From an uncultured Polaromonas sp. (GTDB lineage Bacteria > Pseudomonadota > Gammaproteobacteria > Burkholderiales > Burkholderiaceae_C), in NCBI GenBank assembly GCA_937863225.1, contig CALMEI010000044.1, forward strand, positions 1 to 64,000: a stretch of DNA of 64,000 nucleotides, read 5' to 3'. A program made the position numbers and the translations under genes. Shown here piece by piece: positions 47,043 through 56,748 of this stretch (position 1 is the first letter of the stretch; every line of letters begins with the position of its first letter). The notes beneath the pieces were generated by a model, which was not told where the DNA came from, searched no databases, and saw nothing but the letters and a program-made list of their open reading frames with translations.

Positions 47043-48409
47043 TGATGAACATGGAAAATTCGATGGTCAATTCGAGCAATGCGCAAAGTCCCATGACACG
47101 CACTTGGCAAGTGGGCGCGCTGTGCCGTGCCATTGCGGACAGTTTGGATGCACGTTTTAATCCTGTGACGGTGCAAGGCGAAATCTCAGGGTTTTCGCAA
47201 GCCAGTAGCGGACATTGCTATTTCTCGCTGAAAGACGCTACGGGTCAAATCCGCTGTGCCATGTTCAAGCGTGCAGCCAGTTTGATGGATTTCAAGCCGC
47301 GCGACGGCGATAGGGTGGAGGTGCGCGGCCATATCGATGTCTACACACCGCGCGGTGATTTGCAGTTGATTGTTGAAAGCTTGAGCCAAGCCGGGCAGGG
47401 GGCTTTGTTTGAACAATTTCTGCGTCTCAAGGCCAAACTGGAGGCTGAGGGTTTGTTTGAAACCAATCGCAAGCGTGAATTGCCCATCGCACCGCGCGGC
47501 ATTGGTTTGGTCACGTCTTTGGGCGCTGCAGCTTTGCATGACGTCATCACAGCATTACAAAGGCGCGTGCCACATATCCCTGTGATGGTGTCACCATCCA
47601 GCGTACAGGGTGTAGGCGCGCCCCAAGAGTTATGTCAGGCGCTATCAAATTTATATCAATACAATGAACTAATACACCGGGTAGACGCCAATTTAAAGGA
47701 TGAAGCCGAAGGTGTACCGGTGGATGTCATTTTGCTGGTACGCGGCGGTGGGTCATTGGAAGATTTGTGGGCGTTTAACGATGAAGCATTGATACGCACC
47801 ATCGCACAAAGTCCTGTTCCTGTCATCTGCGGCGTGGGGCATGAAACCGATTTCACACTTGCCGATTTTGTGGCCGATTTGCGTGCGCCCACACCGACGG
47901 CTGCCGCCGAATTGGTGAGTCAATCGCGTGATGGTTGGTTGGCTGTGGCAGATGATCTGCAAGAACGCTTGCATGCAGCGGTAATGAGACAAGTGGATAC
48001 AAACAATCAGCATTTGGACAGAACGTCGCAACGTCTGGGTCGCCCTGCGCAAGGTATTGGGCGTCAGCAACAAGTTTTGCAGAGTCAAATGCAGCGCATG
48101 CGTTATGCAATTAAAACGCACATGAATCAACTGCAGCAGAATTTAAACGTCCAACAAACCGATTTCCCCATTGCATTTCACAAGCTGATGGCGGATTCAA
48201 AACGTCATTTGTCACAACATGAACAAAGTTTGTCTTTGTTGGATCCTCAATTGGTGTTGCAACGCGGCTATGCCTGGGTGGTAGATGCTTCTGGCGTAAC
48301 GCTAACAGATGCCAAAAAAACCCGGACCGGACAGGGCTTGCAAGTGACCCTCGCTAAGGGGCAGATTGATGTTGTTGTGGCCAGTCAAGCAGGGGATGCT
48401 TTGTTTTGA
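47042..48409 (+). CDS. xseA: Exodeoxyribonuclease VII large subunit XseA
   Basis: A roughly 455-residue nuclease subunit. N-terminal OB fold (VTVQGEISGFSQASSGHCYF), the catalytic exonuclease VII domain with VRGGGSLEDLWAFNDE and VGHETDFTLADFVADLRAPT, and a C-terminal coiled coil. ATG 47042 shares bases with the hrpA stop and has AAAGAG upstream; the frame opens at 47021. A roughly 20-residue insertion before VPVDVILL coincides with a repeat-like DNA segment. sodB follows. Confidence 0.95.
   Translation: MMNMENSMVNSSNAQSPMTRTWQVGALCRAIADSLDARFNPVTVQGEISGFSQASSGHCYFSLKDATGQIRCAMFKRAASLMDFKPRDGDRVEVRGHIDVYTPRGDLQLIVESLSQAGQGALFEQFLRLKAKLEAEGLFETNRKRELPIAPRGIGLVTSLGAAALHDVITALQRRVPHIPVMVSPSSVQGVGAPQELCQALSNLYQYNELIHRVDANLKDEAEGVPVDVILLVRGGGSLEDLWAFNDEALIRTIAQSPVPVICGVGHETDFTLADFVADLRAPTPTAAAELVSQSRDGWLAVADDLQERLHAAVMRQVDTNNQHLDRTSQRLGRPAQGIGRQQQVLQSQMQRMRYAIKTHMNQLQQNLNVQQTDFPIAFHKLMADSKRHLSQHEQSLSLLDPQLVLQRGYAWVVDASGVTLTDAKKTRTGQGLQVTLAKGQIDVVVASQAGDALF
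47640..47695 (+). repeat. Possible diverged dispersed-repeat copy inside xseA
   Basis: GCTATCAAATTTATATCAAT, TAATACACCGGGTAGACGCC and AATTT keep the order and spacing of the intergenic copy at 8550-8605 with roughly 70% identity by eye. It coincides with an insertion relative to E. coli XseA between the ALSN and VPVDVILL segments. It is more diverged than the other intragenic copies. Confidence 0.45.
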
Positions 48410-48500
48410 GTCGGCAATCCGACTGCATTGAAATACGCTTTCAAATTCAATGGGTATCAAAATGTTTCTACAATAGTCGTTTTATCGAAGGAACTCTGAA

Positions 48501-49082
48501 ATGGAACATACACTCCCCGCATTACCCTACGCCATCGATGCATTGGCACCGCATTATTCAAAAGAAGCATTTGAATACCACCACGGTAAGCACCACAACG
48601 CATATGTGGTCAACCTCAATAATTTGCAAAAAGGCACTGAGTTTGAAGCTATGGGATTGGAAGACATTGTCAAGAAATCCAGCGGTGGTATTTACAACAA
48701 TTCAGCGCAAATTTGGAACCACACTTTCTTTTGGAATTGCATGAAACCCGCTGGCGGTGGAGAACCTACTGGTGCATTGGCCGCAGCCATCAATGCTAAA
48801 TTTGGTTCATATGCAGCGTTCAAAGAGGCTTTCGTTAAATCCGCTGTCGGAAATTTTGGTTCTGGTTGGACTTGGCTGGTCAAAAAGCCAGACGGCAGTG
48901 TGGATATAGTCAATACAGGTGCTGCTGGAACACCTTTGACCACGGCAGATAAAGCGTTGCTCACGGTCGATGTTTGGGAACATGCTTATTACATTGATTA
49001 CCGCAATTTACGCCCCAAATTTGTTGAAACTTTCCTCAACAATTTGGTCAATTGGGAATTTGCACAAGCCAATTTTGCTTGA
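48501..49082 (+). CDS. sodB: Superoxide dismutase (Fe)
   Basis: A 193-residue cytoplasmic SOD. Metal ligands are seen in [11 protein letters not shown] (His), [10 protein letters not shown] (His) and [12 protein letters not shown] (Asp and His). [13 protein letters not shown] and GSGWTWLV are typical of the Fe-type SodB. Length equals E. coli SodB. It is downstream of xseA, and a strong terminator follows. Confidence 0.97.
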   Translation: MEHTLPALPYAIDALAPHYSKEAFEYHHGKHHNAYVVNLNNLQKGTEFEAMGLEDIVKKSSGGIYNNSAQIWNHTFFWNCMKPAGGGEPTGALAAAINAKFGSYAAFKEAFVKSAVGNFGSGWTWLVKKPDGSVDIVNTGAAGTPLTTADKALLTVDVWEHAYYIDYRNLRPKFVETFLNNLVNWEFAQANFA

Positions 49083-49133
49083 TTGTGCAGTTCGCTAACT
49101 TCAGAGTTAGCGTCTATTGAGCATTGAATATTG

Positions 49134-49170
49134 AAAGACCGTAAAAAGTAATAGTTTTACGGTCTTTTTT
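49134..49170. terminator. Terminator after sodB
   Basis: Perfect 13-bp stem AAAGACCGTAAAA/TTTTACGGTCTTT with an 8-nt loop and a T run. A smaller hairpin CGCTAAC/GTTAGCG lies just before it (49092-49111). sodB and the DUF192 gene converge here. Confidence 0.92.
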
Positions 49171-49171
49171 C

Positions 49172-49642
49172 TTATTGAGGCTTTTGTTGCGTTTGAAAAG
49201 GAATGCCTGAGAGTTTAAAACCGGGCTTGATGCCACGTTTGGCAAACCAACCCTGGTTCATCTCCAGTACATAGCGTACTGGTTTCATCGAACAATGTGA
49301 ATCCAATACTTGGGGTTTCATATCAGCCAGATTGACGATGGTGCCATCGTCGGCAATGAATGCGGCTGTAAGCGGCAGCAACGTATTTTTCATCCAAAAA
49401 CATTGCACTCCCGCTTCCTCAAATACAAATAACATCCCTTCGTGGTTGGGCATAGAGGGTCTATTCATCAAACCAATTTGTCGTTCCTGTGGCGTCAAGG
49501 CCAGCTGCGTATCGATTTGGTGCATGCCCGCTGATATCTTGATTCTGTTGAGAGAGAGTTGCGGTCCTTCTTGTGCCCACGCTGCACCGATATGCAAAAG
49601 CATTAGAACGGTTAGTTGGCTAGCAGCACGGATCAGATTCAT
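49172..49642 (-). CDS. DUF192 exported protein
   Basis: A roughly 156-residue protein with a signal peptide (LTVLMLLHIGAAWA, cleaved before QEGPQ) and a DUF192 domain. Hallmarks are LALTPQERQIGLMNRPSMP, GMLFVFEEAGVQCFWMKNTL and PLTAAFIADDGTIV. Function unknown; the domain is widespread in proteobacteria. ATG 49642 gives the proper signal peptide; the frame opens at 49705. Confidence 0.9.
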   Translation of the reverse strand: MNLIRAASQLTVLMLLHIGAAWAQEGPQLSLNRIKISAGMHQIDTQLALTPQERQIGLMNRPSMPNHEGMLFVFEEAGVQCFWMKNTLLPLTAAFIADDGTIVNLADMKPQVLDSHCSMKPVRYVLEMNQGWFAKRGIKPGFKLSGIPFQTQQKPQ

Positions 49643-49689
49643 TTCAAAGTCCCAGATGATTTTTAACAGTCGAATGAATGACACAATGG

Positions 49690-49733
49690 AAAAAATAATG
49701 CCCACACGAGCATAGCTTGGGCGGGCATTATTT
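49690..49733 (-). terminator. Rho-independent terminator on the minus strand
   Basis: Read on the minus strand, AATAATGCCC pairs with GGGCATTATT (10 bp) around a roughly 20-nt loop and ends in a T run. It would end transcription from the tiny ORF at 49752-49811. Confidence 0.8.
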
Positions 49734-49751
49734 CGACCGAAGTCGCAAAAA

Positions 49752-49811
49752 TTATTTAGCTGCTGGAGCTGCTTTTTTTGCTTTTCTTGATTTCTTTGTT
49801 CTTTTAGCCAT
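49752..49811 (-). CDS. Candidate 19-residue lysine/alanine-rich protein
   Basis: The frame reads MAKRTKKSRKAKKAAPAAK and stops. A strong Shine-Dalgarno GGAAGA lies seven bases before the ATG, and TTATAACT just upstream could be a -10 element. Intrinsic terminators flank it on both sides, so it looks like its own transcription unit. Composition resembles the C-terminal tail of the neighbouring Ala/Lys-rich secreted protein, but there is no signal peptide. Its size makes conservation the deciding test. Confidence 0.45.
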   Translation of the reverse strand: MAKRTKKSRKAKKAAPAAK

Positions 49812-49839
49812 GATTGTCTTCCAGTTATAAGATGTTAAA

Positions 49840-49871
49840 AAAAGCGGTAAAAATAAATTTTTACCGCTTCA
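49840..49871 (-). terminator. Terminator after the Ala/Lys-rich protein gene
   Basis: Stem AAGCGGTAAAAA/TTTTTACCGCTT with a 4-nt loop, followed on the minus strand by seven T residues. Confidence 0.88.
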
Positions 49872-49933
49872 TTATCTTAGCATGAAGTTTAGCAATTTGG
49901 AAAATTAGCTAAACTCTTGCTAAGTTATGCCAA

Positions 49934-50248
49934 TTACTTAGCAGCTGGTTTGGCTTCGGCAGCTTTTGCAGCTGGTTTTGCTTCAGCAGCTGGCTTAGCT
50001 TCAGCAGCTTTTGCGGCTGGTTTAGCTTTCTTTGCTGGTTTAGCTTTCTTTGCTTTTGGAGCAGCAGCAGCTGGCTTGGCTTCTTCTTTCTTTGCTTCCA
50101 TCTTAGCGGCTGGAGCGGCAGCAGCAGGAGCTGCAGCGGCTGCAGGAGCAGCAGCTGGCTTAGCAGCAGCAGGTGCAGCAGCGTGAGAAGCTGCAAAAGA
50201 TGAAGCAGCGAAAAGACCAGCAACCAATGCGGCGAGGATTTTGTTCAT
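49934..50248 (-). CDS. Secreted Ala/Lys/Pro-rich low-complexity protein
   Basis: A 104-residue protein with a clean signal peptide (MNKILAALVAGLFAASSFA). The mature part is almost only Ala, Lys, Pro and Glu, with repeats of AEAKPAAKA type. AAGGAA precedes the ATG. It resembles histone-H1-like or TonB-linker composition, yet it should be exported; periplasmic binding of an anionic polymer is possible but unproven. Own terminator downstream suggests a monocistronic, possibly highly expressed gene. Confidence 0.75.
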   Translation of the reverse strand: MNKILAALVAGLFAASSFAASHAAAPAAAKPAAAPAAAAAPAAAAPAAKMEAKKEEAKPAAAAPKAKKAKPAKKAKPAAKAAEAKPAAEAKPAAKAAEAKPAAK

Positions 50249-50450
50249 ATCGAGATTTCCTTAAATGTTAAATAAAGTTATTTTTAAAAATACCTTCCAA
50301 AACTGGCAGGTGTAACCGTAACGAAGCAACTTTGTGAATGGTTGACATTAAATTCACATTAAATTCGTGTTTTTTTGCGACTAAAATCAGAATTCGCCTA
50401 TTTCATCAGTATTTTTGTGAAACCTATCAACTTTTTTGGAGAATTGCTCA

Positions 50451-51704
50451 ATGTACAAGCACATTAAGGTGCCCGCTAACGGTCAAAAAATCACACTGAA
50501 CTCAGATTTCTCCATCAATGTTCCGGACCAGCCCATCGTTCCATATATTGAAGGCGACGGTACCGGTATGGATATCACGCCAGTGATGCTCAAGGTGGTA
50601 GATGCTGCTGTTGCCAAGGCTTATGCAGGCAAACGCAAAATTCATTGGATGGAAGTCTATGCCGGTGAAAAATCGACCCATGTTTACGGTCCGGACGTTT
50701 GGTTACCTGAAGAAACATTGCAAGCGCTGCGCGAATATGTTGTTTCTATCAAAGGCCCATTAACCACACCCGTGGGTGGTGGTATCCGCAGTTTGAATGT
50801 GGCATTGCGGCAAGAATTGGATCTGTACGTATGCTTGCGCCCAGTTCAGTACTTTACAGGTGTGCCATCGCCAGTTAAAGAGCCACACAAGACCAATATG
50901 GTGATTTTCCGTGAAAACTCGGAAGATATTTATGCGGGGATAGAATACGAAGCGCAAAGCGACAAAGCTAAAAAGCTGATTAAATTCCTTATTGATGAAA
51001 TGGGCGTGACCAAGATTCGTTTTCCCAATACTTCAGGAATTGGCATTAAACCAGTCTCATCTGAAGGTACAGAGCGCCTGATGCGCAAGGCAATTCAATA
51101 TGCGATTGATAACGACAAGCCCAATGTGACCATTGTTCACAAGGGCAACATCATGAAATACACCGAAGGTGGCTTCCGTGATTGGGCTTACGCTTTGGCG
51201 CAAAAGGAATTTGGCGCAAAATTGATTGATGGCGGTCCATGGTGCCAGTTCAAAAACCCCAAAACTGGCAAAGACATCATCGTTAAAGATGTGATTGCAG
51301 ATGCCTTTTTACAGCAAATTTTGTTGCGCCCAGCGGAATACTCTGTCGTTGCCACCTTGAATTTGAATGGCGATTACATTTCTGATGCCTTGGCAGCTCA
51401 AGTCGGTGGCATTGGAATCGCACCAGGTGCTAACTTGTCAGATTCTGTTGCGTGTTTCGAAGCGACACATGGTACAGCACCCAAATACGCTGGCAAAGAT
51501 TACGTGAATCCTGGCTCTGAAATCTTATCGGCCGAAATGATGTTGCGTCACATGGGTTGGAAAGAAGCAGCAGATTTGATCATCAGCTCCATGGAAAAAT
51601 CTATTGCCAGCAAGAAAGTAACTTACGACTTTGCCCGTTTGATGGACGGCGCCACGCAAGTCAGTTGCTCAGGATTTGGACAAGTGATGATTGAGCACAT
51701 GTAA
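50451..51704 (+). CDS. icd: NADP-dependent isocitrate dehydrogenase
   Basis: A roughly 417-residue TCA-cycle enzyme, one residue longer than E. coli Icd. Substrate motif [20 protein letters not shown] includes the serine that AceK phosphorylates in E. coli; the NADP-specifying Lys-Tyr pair is in [12 protein letters not shown]. The ATG at 50451 (MYKHIKVP) has GGAGA upstream; an in-frame TTG at 50436 is less likely. A terminator follows. Confidence 0.97.
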   Translation: MYKHIKVPANGQKITLNSDFSINVPDQPIVPYIEGDGTGMDITPVMLKVVDAAVAKAYAGKRKIHWMEVYAGEKSTHVYGPDVWLPEETLQALREYVVSIKGPLTTPVGGGIRSLNVALRQELDLYVCLRPVQYFTGVPSPVKEPHKTNMVIFRENSEDIYAGIEYEAQSDKAKKLIKFLIDEMGVTKIRFPNTSGIGIKPVSSEGTERLMRKAIQYAIDNDKPNVTIVHKGNIMKYTEGGFRDWAYALAQKEFGAKLIDGGPWCQFKNPKTGKDIIVKDVIADAFLQQILLRPAEYSVVATLNLNGDYISDALAAQVGGIGIAPGANLSDSVACFEATHGTAPKYAGKDYVNPGSEILSAEMMLRHMGWKEAADLIISSMEKSIASKKVTYDFARLMDGATQVSCSGFGQVMIEHM

Positions 51705-51744
51705 TCCATGCGATTAAAATAATCGCATGTAGAATTGCTTTAAC

Positions 51745-51779
51745 AAAAAAAGCCACTAATCTCTTAGTGGCTTTTTTAT
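51745..51779 (+). terminator. Terminator after icd
   Basis: Stem GCCACTAA/TTAGTGGC with a TCTC loop flanked by A and T runs. A second hairpin, CATGCGATT/AATCGCATG, lies at 51708-51729. Confidence 0.93.
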
Positions 51780-51795
51780 TTTCCAGTGCACCAAC

Positions 51796-53325
51796 ATGAC
51801 ATTGTCAACACCCAAATCTCGCGAACGGATGCCCTATAAAAACTGGGATTTCGTTCGGTTTTTGATGTGCCCGCCGTTTTATGTGATGTTGACTTTATTG
51901 GTGGTTGAGGCAGCGTTATCGGCGGCGACAACCTGGCTCATTATTAAAACAGGGCGTGATGTTGCCAATGAAGCATTTTTAATTGTCGATTTATTGTGGA
52001 TTCTGTTGGCACAAAGTTCCGCTTATATCGTTGGCGCGGTCAGTTGGGTTTTTGCTGAACGTGCTGGCTTTGGCGCGTTTGGACGCTACATGATGCGTTT
52101 TGCCAAAGACAATAAAAAGTATGCCAACCTTTTGGGTGACAAGAATGCACGTGAAGACACTGAACCGTTCCTAACCAATGAAACGTTCCACATCTTTTTT
52201 GAACTGATGTACGAATTAGAGGATGATTTAAAAATATTTTTTGGACTTATTTTTAATGCCTTGGTACTGGGGCTGGCCATTGATGCCGGTTTGCCGATCG
52301 CATACGCATTTGTATTTGTTTTATTGATGTCTTTACAGTGGTGGGTGCGAAAACCTATTGCCAAAGCGTATTTGAATAATCAGCGTCAAACCAACCGATT
52401 AACTGCCCACACTTACAACGCATGGGACAATATATTCAGTGGCAACCGTTATAACTTTCGTCTTTGGCATACAGGTTTTAAGAGGCGATTGCGTGATGCA
52501 CTTAGCGCTCAAATCAAGGCCATTATGGCTCGTGAAGGTTTATCGACGGTGAGTGGCATCATCGCTTTATCAGTTGTATTTGGGTACATTGTTGTCATAG
52601 CTGCACGTGATGCAAACAATATGGTGCTACTCATCAGTTTGGCGGCAACTTTGCCGCGACAAATTGAGTTATCACACGATGTGCATGGTTTGGTAACTGG
52701 CTGGAATGACTTGCTCTCGATTTGGACACGCATTGGTGGGGTGTGCAACGCCATGCATCCTGAACCGAACGGTGAACACGACCAACGCATTCGATTTGAG
52801 CGATTGCGATTGACGCTGCAGTTGCAATCAGAAGCTGTGGATTTGCCGTGCCATAACATGGCGCAGGTGGTGTCGCTGCTTGGTCAGCAACGTACAGGTC
52901 GCATTTTGGTACGCGGTAAAAACGGTGCTGGCAAATCCACATTGTTGGCAGCACTGAAAACGCAATTGGGAATGCAAGCCTTTTATTGGCCAACTGCTGA
53001 CAATTTAACATTTTCATTTGCCCAAAAAGCAGCCGAACTTGAGACACTGCGGCATGCAAAGCAGTCCTCGGTATTAACTGATGTGCAAGCGCAAGATGAT
53101 GTTGATGACGAACAAAATGAATCGTTGAAAACCGGCTTCTCCTCAGGAGAGAAGCAACTGCGCTCATTGCAAGAAATTGCCGACAAAACGCATGCCAGTA
53201 TTTATTTGTTGGATGAGTGGGATGCCAATTTAGATGCCAAGAATCGTGCTCAAGCCAATGCATTGGTTGAACAAATCGCAGCGCGGTCATTGGTGGTTGA
53301 AATATCTCACCGAGACCGAACTTAA
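51796..53325 (+). CDS. Divergent ABC exporter-like protein (fused membrane and ATPase domains)
   Basis: A 509-residue protein, shorter than a standard half-transporter. A membrane domain of about five to six helices (about 25-310) is followed by a compact ATPase domain. Walker A is RGKNGAGKSTLL (about 374), the signature reads FSSGEKQL instead of LSGGQ, Walker B with D-loop reads LLDEWDANLD and the H-loop is EISHR. A Q-loop is not obvious and an acidic insertion (QAQDDVDDEQNE) precedes the signature. I cannot assign a substrate. It is convergent with icmF and stands alone after the icd terminator. Confidence 0.78.
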   Translation: MTLSTPKSRERMPYKNWDFVRFLMCPPFYVMLTLLVVEAALSAATTWLIIKTGRDVANEAFLIVDLLWILLAQSSAYIVGAVSWVFAERAGFGAFGRYMMRFAKDNKKYANLLGDKNAREDTEPFLTNETFHIFFELMYELEDDLKIFFGLIFNALVLGLAIDAGLPIAYAFVFVLLMSLQWWVRKPIAKAYLNNQRQTNRLTAHTYNAWDNIFSGNRYNFRLWHTGFKRRLRDALSAQIKAIMAREGLSTVSGIIALSVVFGYIVVIAARDANNMVLLISLAATLPRQIELSHDVHGLVTGWNDLLSIWTRIGGVCNAMHPEPNGEHDQRIRFERLRLTLQLQSEAVDLPCHNMAQVVSLLGQQRTGRILVRGKNGAGKSTLLAALKTQLGMQAFYWPTADNLTFSFAQKAAELETLRHAKQSSVLTDVQAQDDVDDEQNESLKTGFSSGEKQLRSLQEIADKTHASIYLLDEWDANLDAKNRAQANALVEQIAARSLVVEISHRDRT

Positions 53326-53344
53326 GCTTCAATACGCTCTGGCA

Positions 53345-56300
53345 TCACATGCTGCGACGGTATTGGCCACCAACTTCAAACAGCGCATTGGTGATTTGCC
53401 CTAATGAGCAAACACGCACAGCATCCATCAATATTTCAAATACATTGGCATTGTTGATAACGGCTTCTTGCAGTTGCTTCAAAGCCAAGGTGGATTTGTC
53501 TTTGTTCCGATGGTGAAAGTCCTGCAAACGGGTCAATTGGCTTTGCTTTTCTTCGTCGGTTGAACGAGCCAATTCAACTTTTTGCAAAACTGTATCGCCT
53601 TCAGGGTTGCGGAAAGTATTGACACCAATGATGGGGTATTCGCCTGTGTGTTTGAGCATTTCATAATGCATGGACTCATCTTGAATGCGGCCACGCTGGT
53701 AGCCTGTTTCCATGGCACCCAATACCCCACCGCGTTCAGCGATTCTTTCAAACTCAGCCAAAACGGCTTCTTCTAACAACTCGGTGAGTTCTTCAATGAT
53801 GAATGCACCTTGATTGGGGTTTTCATTTTTCGCCAAGCCCCACTCACGGTTGATGATGAGCTGAATCGCCAAGGCGCGTCGAACGGATTCGTTGGTGGGT
53901 GTTGTGATGGCTTCATCAAACGCATTGGTGTGCAAGCTGTTGCAGTTGTCGTAAATGGCTATCAGTGCTTGCAAGGTGGTTCGAATGTCGTTGAATTGGA
54001 TTTCTTGTGCATGCAAACTACGTCCACTGGTTTGAATATGGTATTTGAGTTTTTGACTGCGCTCATTGGCACCGTATTTTTCTTTCATGGCAACGGCCCA
54101 AATGCGTCTTGCGACGCGACCCATGACTGTGTATTCAGGGTCCATGCCATTGCTAAAGAAAAAACTCAAGTTCGGGGCAAAATCATCAATGTGCATGCCG
54201 CGTGCTAAATACGCTTCTACCAAAGTAAAGCCATTTGAGAGCGTGAAGGCGAGTTGGCTGATAGGGTTGGCGCCAGCTTCTGCTATGTGGTAGCCACTGA
54301 TACTGACCGAATAGAAATTGCGCACTTTGTTGTGCACAAAATATTGGGCAATATCACCCATTACTTTCAGGCTGAATTCGGTGCTGAAGATGCAGGTGTT
54401 TTGGCCTTGGTCTTCTTTCAAAATGTCAGCTTGCACTGTGCCGCGCACGTTTTCAAGCACCCATTCTTTGATCTTTGCTTTTTCGGTATCGGTCGGTTCG
54501 CGACCGTTGTCGGTTTTGAATTTGGCGATATTTTGATCAATCGCTGTATTCATAAACATGGCCAAGATGGTGGGTGCTGGACCGTTGATGGTCATGGACA
54601 CAGAAGTGGATGGGCTGCACAAATCAAAGCCGTCGTACAAAACTTTCATGTCGTCCAATGTGGCAATGCTGACGCCACTGTTACCCACTTTGCCGTAAAT
54701 GTCGGGTCGTTTGTCGGGGTCATTGCCGTACAAAGTGACAGAGTCAAAGGCAGTCGAGAGGCGTTTGGCATCCATGCCTGCAGACAATAATTTGAAGCGG
54801 GCATTGGTGCGCTTGGCATCGCCTTCTCCCGCAAACATGCGTGTTGGATCTTCGTTTTCGCGTTTAAAAGCAAACGTACCTGCGGTGTATGGGTAGCTAC
54901 CAGGTACATTGTCCAGCATCAGCCATTTCAGTACCTCGCCATGGTCTTCATATTGCGGAAGGGCAACCTTGCGTATGGTGGTGCCGCTGAGTGATTTACT
55001 GGTCAGCGCTGTACGTATTTCTTTGTCACGGATTTTGACGACGTATTCATCGCCAGCGTAGGCTTTTTGCATGTCCGGCCACTGGTCAATCAAATGACGT
55101 GCATCTGCATCCAACTTCGTTGTACGTGCTTTGGCCAGATCATCCAAAGCTGCTACAGCATTGGATTGATCAAGCTTGTGCTTTTTCAACATACTGGCGC
55201 TGGCAGTCAATTGCTGAACTTCACGCGCCAAAACTGCTTGATGACGTGCACGTTTTTTATAGCCGCGTACCGTGTCGCTGATTTCGGCCAAATAGCGGCT
55301 GCGTGCAGAAGGCACGATTGGCGTTTGGTTGGTACTATGGCGCACGTTGACTGTAGGTAAGCATGGCTTAACTTGCGCAGGAATTTTTAACCCCTTGGCG
55401 ATCAATTTTTCTTTCAGCGCTTGATACAGTGCTGTCACACCATCATCGTTAAAGCGTGCCGCCATGGTGCCAAAAACAGGCATTTTGTCGGTGGGCGTAC
55501 TCCAGGCTTCTTGATTGCGTTGCATTTGTTTTGACACATCACGCAATGCATCCATGGCACCTTTGCGATCAAATTTGTTGACCGCAACCAGTTGTGCAAA
55601 GTCCAGCATGTCAATTTTTTCCAGCTGACTGGCTGCGCCATATTCAGGTGTCATCACATACATTGGAATATCGACATGTGGCACGATGGCTGCATCGCCT
55701 TGGCCGATTCCTGAAGTTTCAACAATCACCAAGTCAAATCCAGCACACTTGCATGCTGCAATCACCGCAGGCAAGGCAGGGCTGATTTCAGACCCCACAT
55801 CACGGGTCGCCAAGCTGCGCATGAAAATGCGAGGACCGGCGCTTTGGCTCCAAGGAGAGATGGCATTCATGCGGATGCGGTCACCCAATAAAGCGCCACC
55901 GGTTTTCCGACGTGAAGGGTCTATGCTGATGAGGGCAATGCGTAAACTGTCGCCTAAATCCAATCGCAAGCGTCGAATCAATTCGTCAGTCAAGCTGGAT
56001 TTGCCAGCACCACCGGTGCCTGTGATGCCTAAAACTGCTATATTTTTAGTAGCAGCGTAGGCAGATAATTCGCCAGCTATCGTGCTATTTTGCTTGTTAT
56101 TCTCCAGCGCAGTGATGAGTTGTGCCAAGGCACGCCAGTTGGCGCCAGTGTGGCCTTGTAAGGCATCTAATTTCGAAGGTGCATACGATGTGATATCTTT
56201 GTCGCAAAGCTTCACCATTTCCCCAATCATGCCTTGCAAGCCCATGCGTTGTCCGTCTTCAGGACTGTAAATTCGCGTCACACCATAGTCTTGTAATTCA

Positions 56301-56662
56301 CGAATTTCATCTGGAACGATCACACCACCACCACCACCAAACACTTGAATGTGTGAGCCACCGCGCGCTTTGAGTAAGTCAATCATGTATTTGAAGTATT
56401 CAACATGACCACCCTGATAGGAACTGATGGCGATGCCTTGGGCGTCTTCTTCCAAGGCTGCAGTCACAATTTCTTCGACGCTGCGATTGTGACCAAGGTG
56501 AATGACTTCTGTGCCCATACTCATCAATATCCGACGCATGATGTTAATGGCTGCATCGTGACCATCAAACAGACTTGCGGCAGTGATAAAACGAACTTTG
56601 TTGACAGGTTTGTATTCAGCCAAGGCTTTGTAGTCAGTGGAGAGTGCGGTGTGTGCTGCCAT
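53345..56662 (-). CDS. icmF: Fused isobutyryl-CoA mutase IcmF
   Basis: A 1105-residue B12 enzyme interconverting isobutyryl- and n-butyryl-CoA, with its own G-protein chaperone. Order: B12-binding domain ([17 protein letters not shown] with the DxH cobalt-ligand motif, about 30-160), MeaI-type GTPase ([12 protein letters not shown], about 212; [19 protein letters not shown]) and the TIM-barrel substrate domain (about 560-1105). Length matches the family. Residues about 191-209, in the linker before the P-loop, come from repeat-like DNA. A 22-bp palindrome lies 87 bp upstream. Confidence 0.96.
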   Translation of the reverse strand: MAAHTALSTDYKALAEYKPVNKVRFITAASLFDGHDAAINIMRRILMSMGTEVIHLGHNRSVEEIVTAALEEDAQGIAISSYQGGHVEYFKYMIDLLKARGGSHIQVFGGGGGVIVPDEIRELQDYGVTRIYSPEDGQRMGLQGMIGEMVKLCDKDITSYAPSKLDALQGHTGANWRALAQLITALENNKQNSTIAGELSAYAATKNIAVLGITGTGGAGKSSLTDELIRRLRLDLGDSLRIALISIDPSRRKTGGALLGDRIRMNAISPWSQSAGPRIFMRSLATRDVGSEISPALPAVIAACKCAGFDLVIVETSGIGQGDAAIVPHVDIPMYVMTPEYGAASQLEKIDMLDFAQLVAVNKFDRKGAMDALRDVSKQMQRNQEAWSTPTDKMPVFGTMAARFNDDGVTALYQALKEKLIAKGLKIPAQVKPCLPTVNVRHSTNQTPIVPSARSRYLAEISDTVRGYKKRARHQAVLAREVQQLTASASMLKKHKLDQSNAVAALDDLAKARTTKLDADARHLIDQWPDMQKAYAGDEYVVKIRDKEIRTALTSKSLSGTTIRKVALPQYEDHGEVLKWLMLDNVPGSYPYTAGTFAFKRENEDPTRMFAGEGDAKRTNARFKLLSAGMDAKRLSTAFDSVTLYGNDPDKRPDIYGKVGNSGVSIATLDDMKVLYDGFDLCSPSTSVSMTINGPAPTILAMFMNTAIDQNIAKFKTDNGREPTDTEKAKIKEWVLENVRGTVQADILKEDQGQNTCIFSTEFSLKVMGDIAQYFVHNKVRNFYSVSISGYHIAEAGANPISQLAFTLSNGFTLVEAYLARGMHIDDFAPNLSFFFSNGMDPEYTVMGRVARRIWAVAMKEKYGANERSQKLKYHIQTSGRSLHAQEIQFNDIRTTLQALIAIYDNCNSLHTNAFDEAITTPTNESVRRALAIQLIINREWGLAKNENPNQGAFIIEELTELLEEAVLAEFERIAERGGVLGAMETGYQRGRIQDESMHYEMLKHTGEYPIIGVNTFRNPEGDTVLQKVELARSTDEEKQSQLTRLQDFHHRNKDKSTLALKQLQEAVINNANVFEILMDAVRVCSLGQITNALFEVGGQYRRSM
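56036..56090 (+). repeat. Dispersed repeat inside icmF
   Basis: On the plus strand ACTGCTATATTTTTAGTAGC, then GTAGGCAGATAATTCGCCAG and CTAT match the family. The gene, on the minus strand, reads [18 protein letters not shown]. Orientation and frame relative to the coding strand are the same as in hrpA and the AddB-like gene. It is more diverged at the end distal to the hairpin. Confidence 0.7.
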
Positions 56663-56748
56663 TTGTTTTGCTTTGAATGGATATTAGAAGGGATAGTCGT
56701 TTGGTTAACGAGAGCGGTTTCGAGATTAAGAAGAGTGCATAAGCTTAC

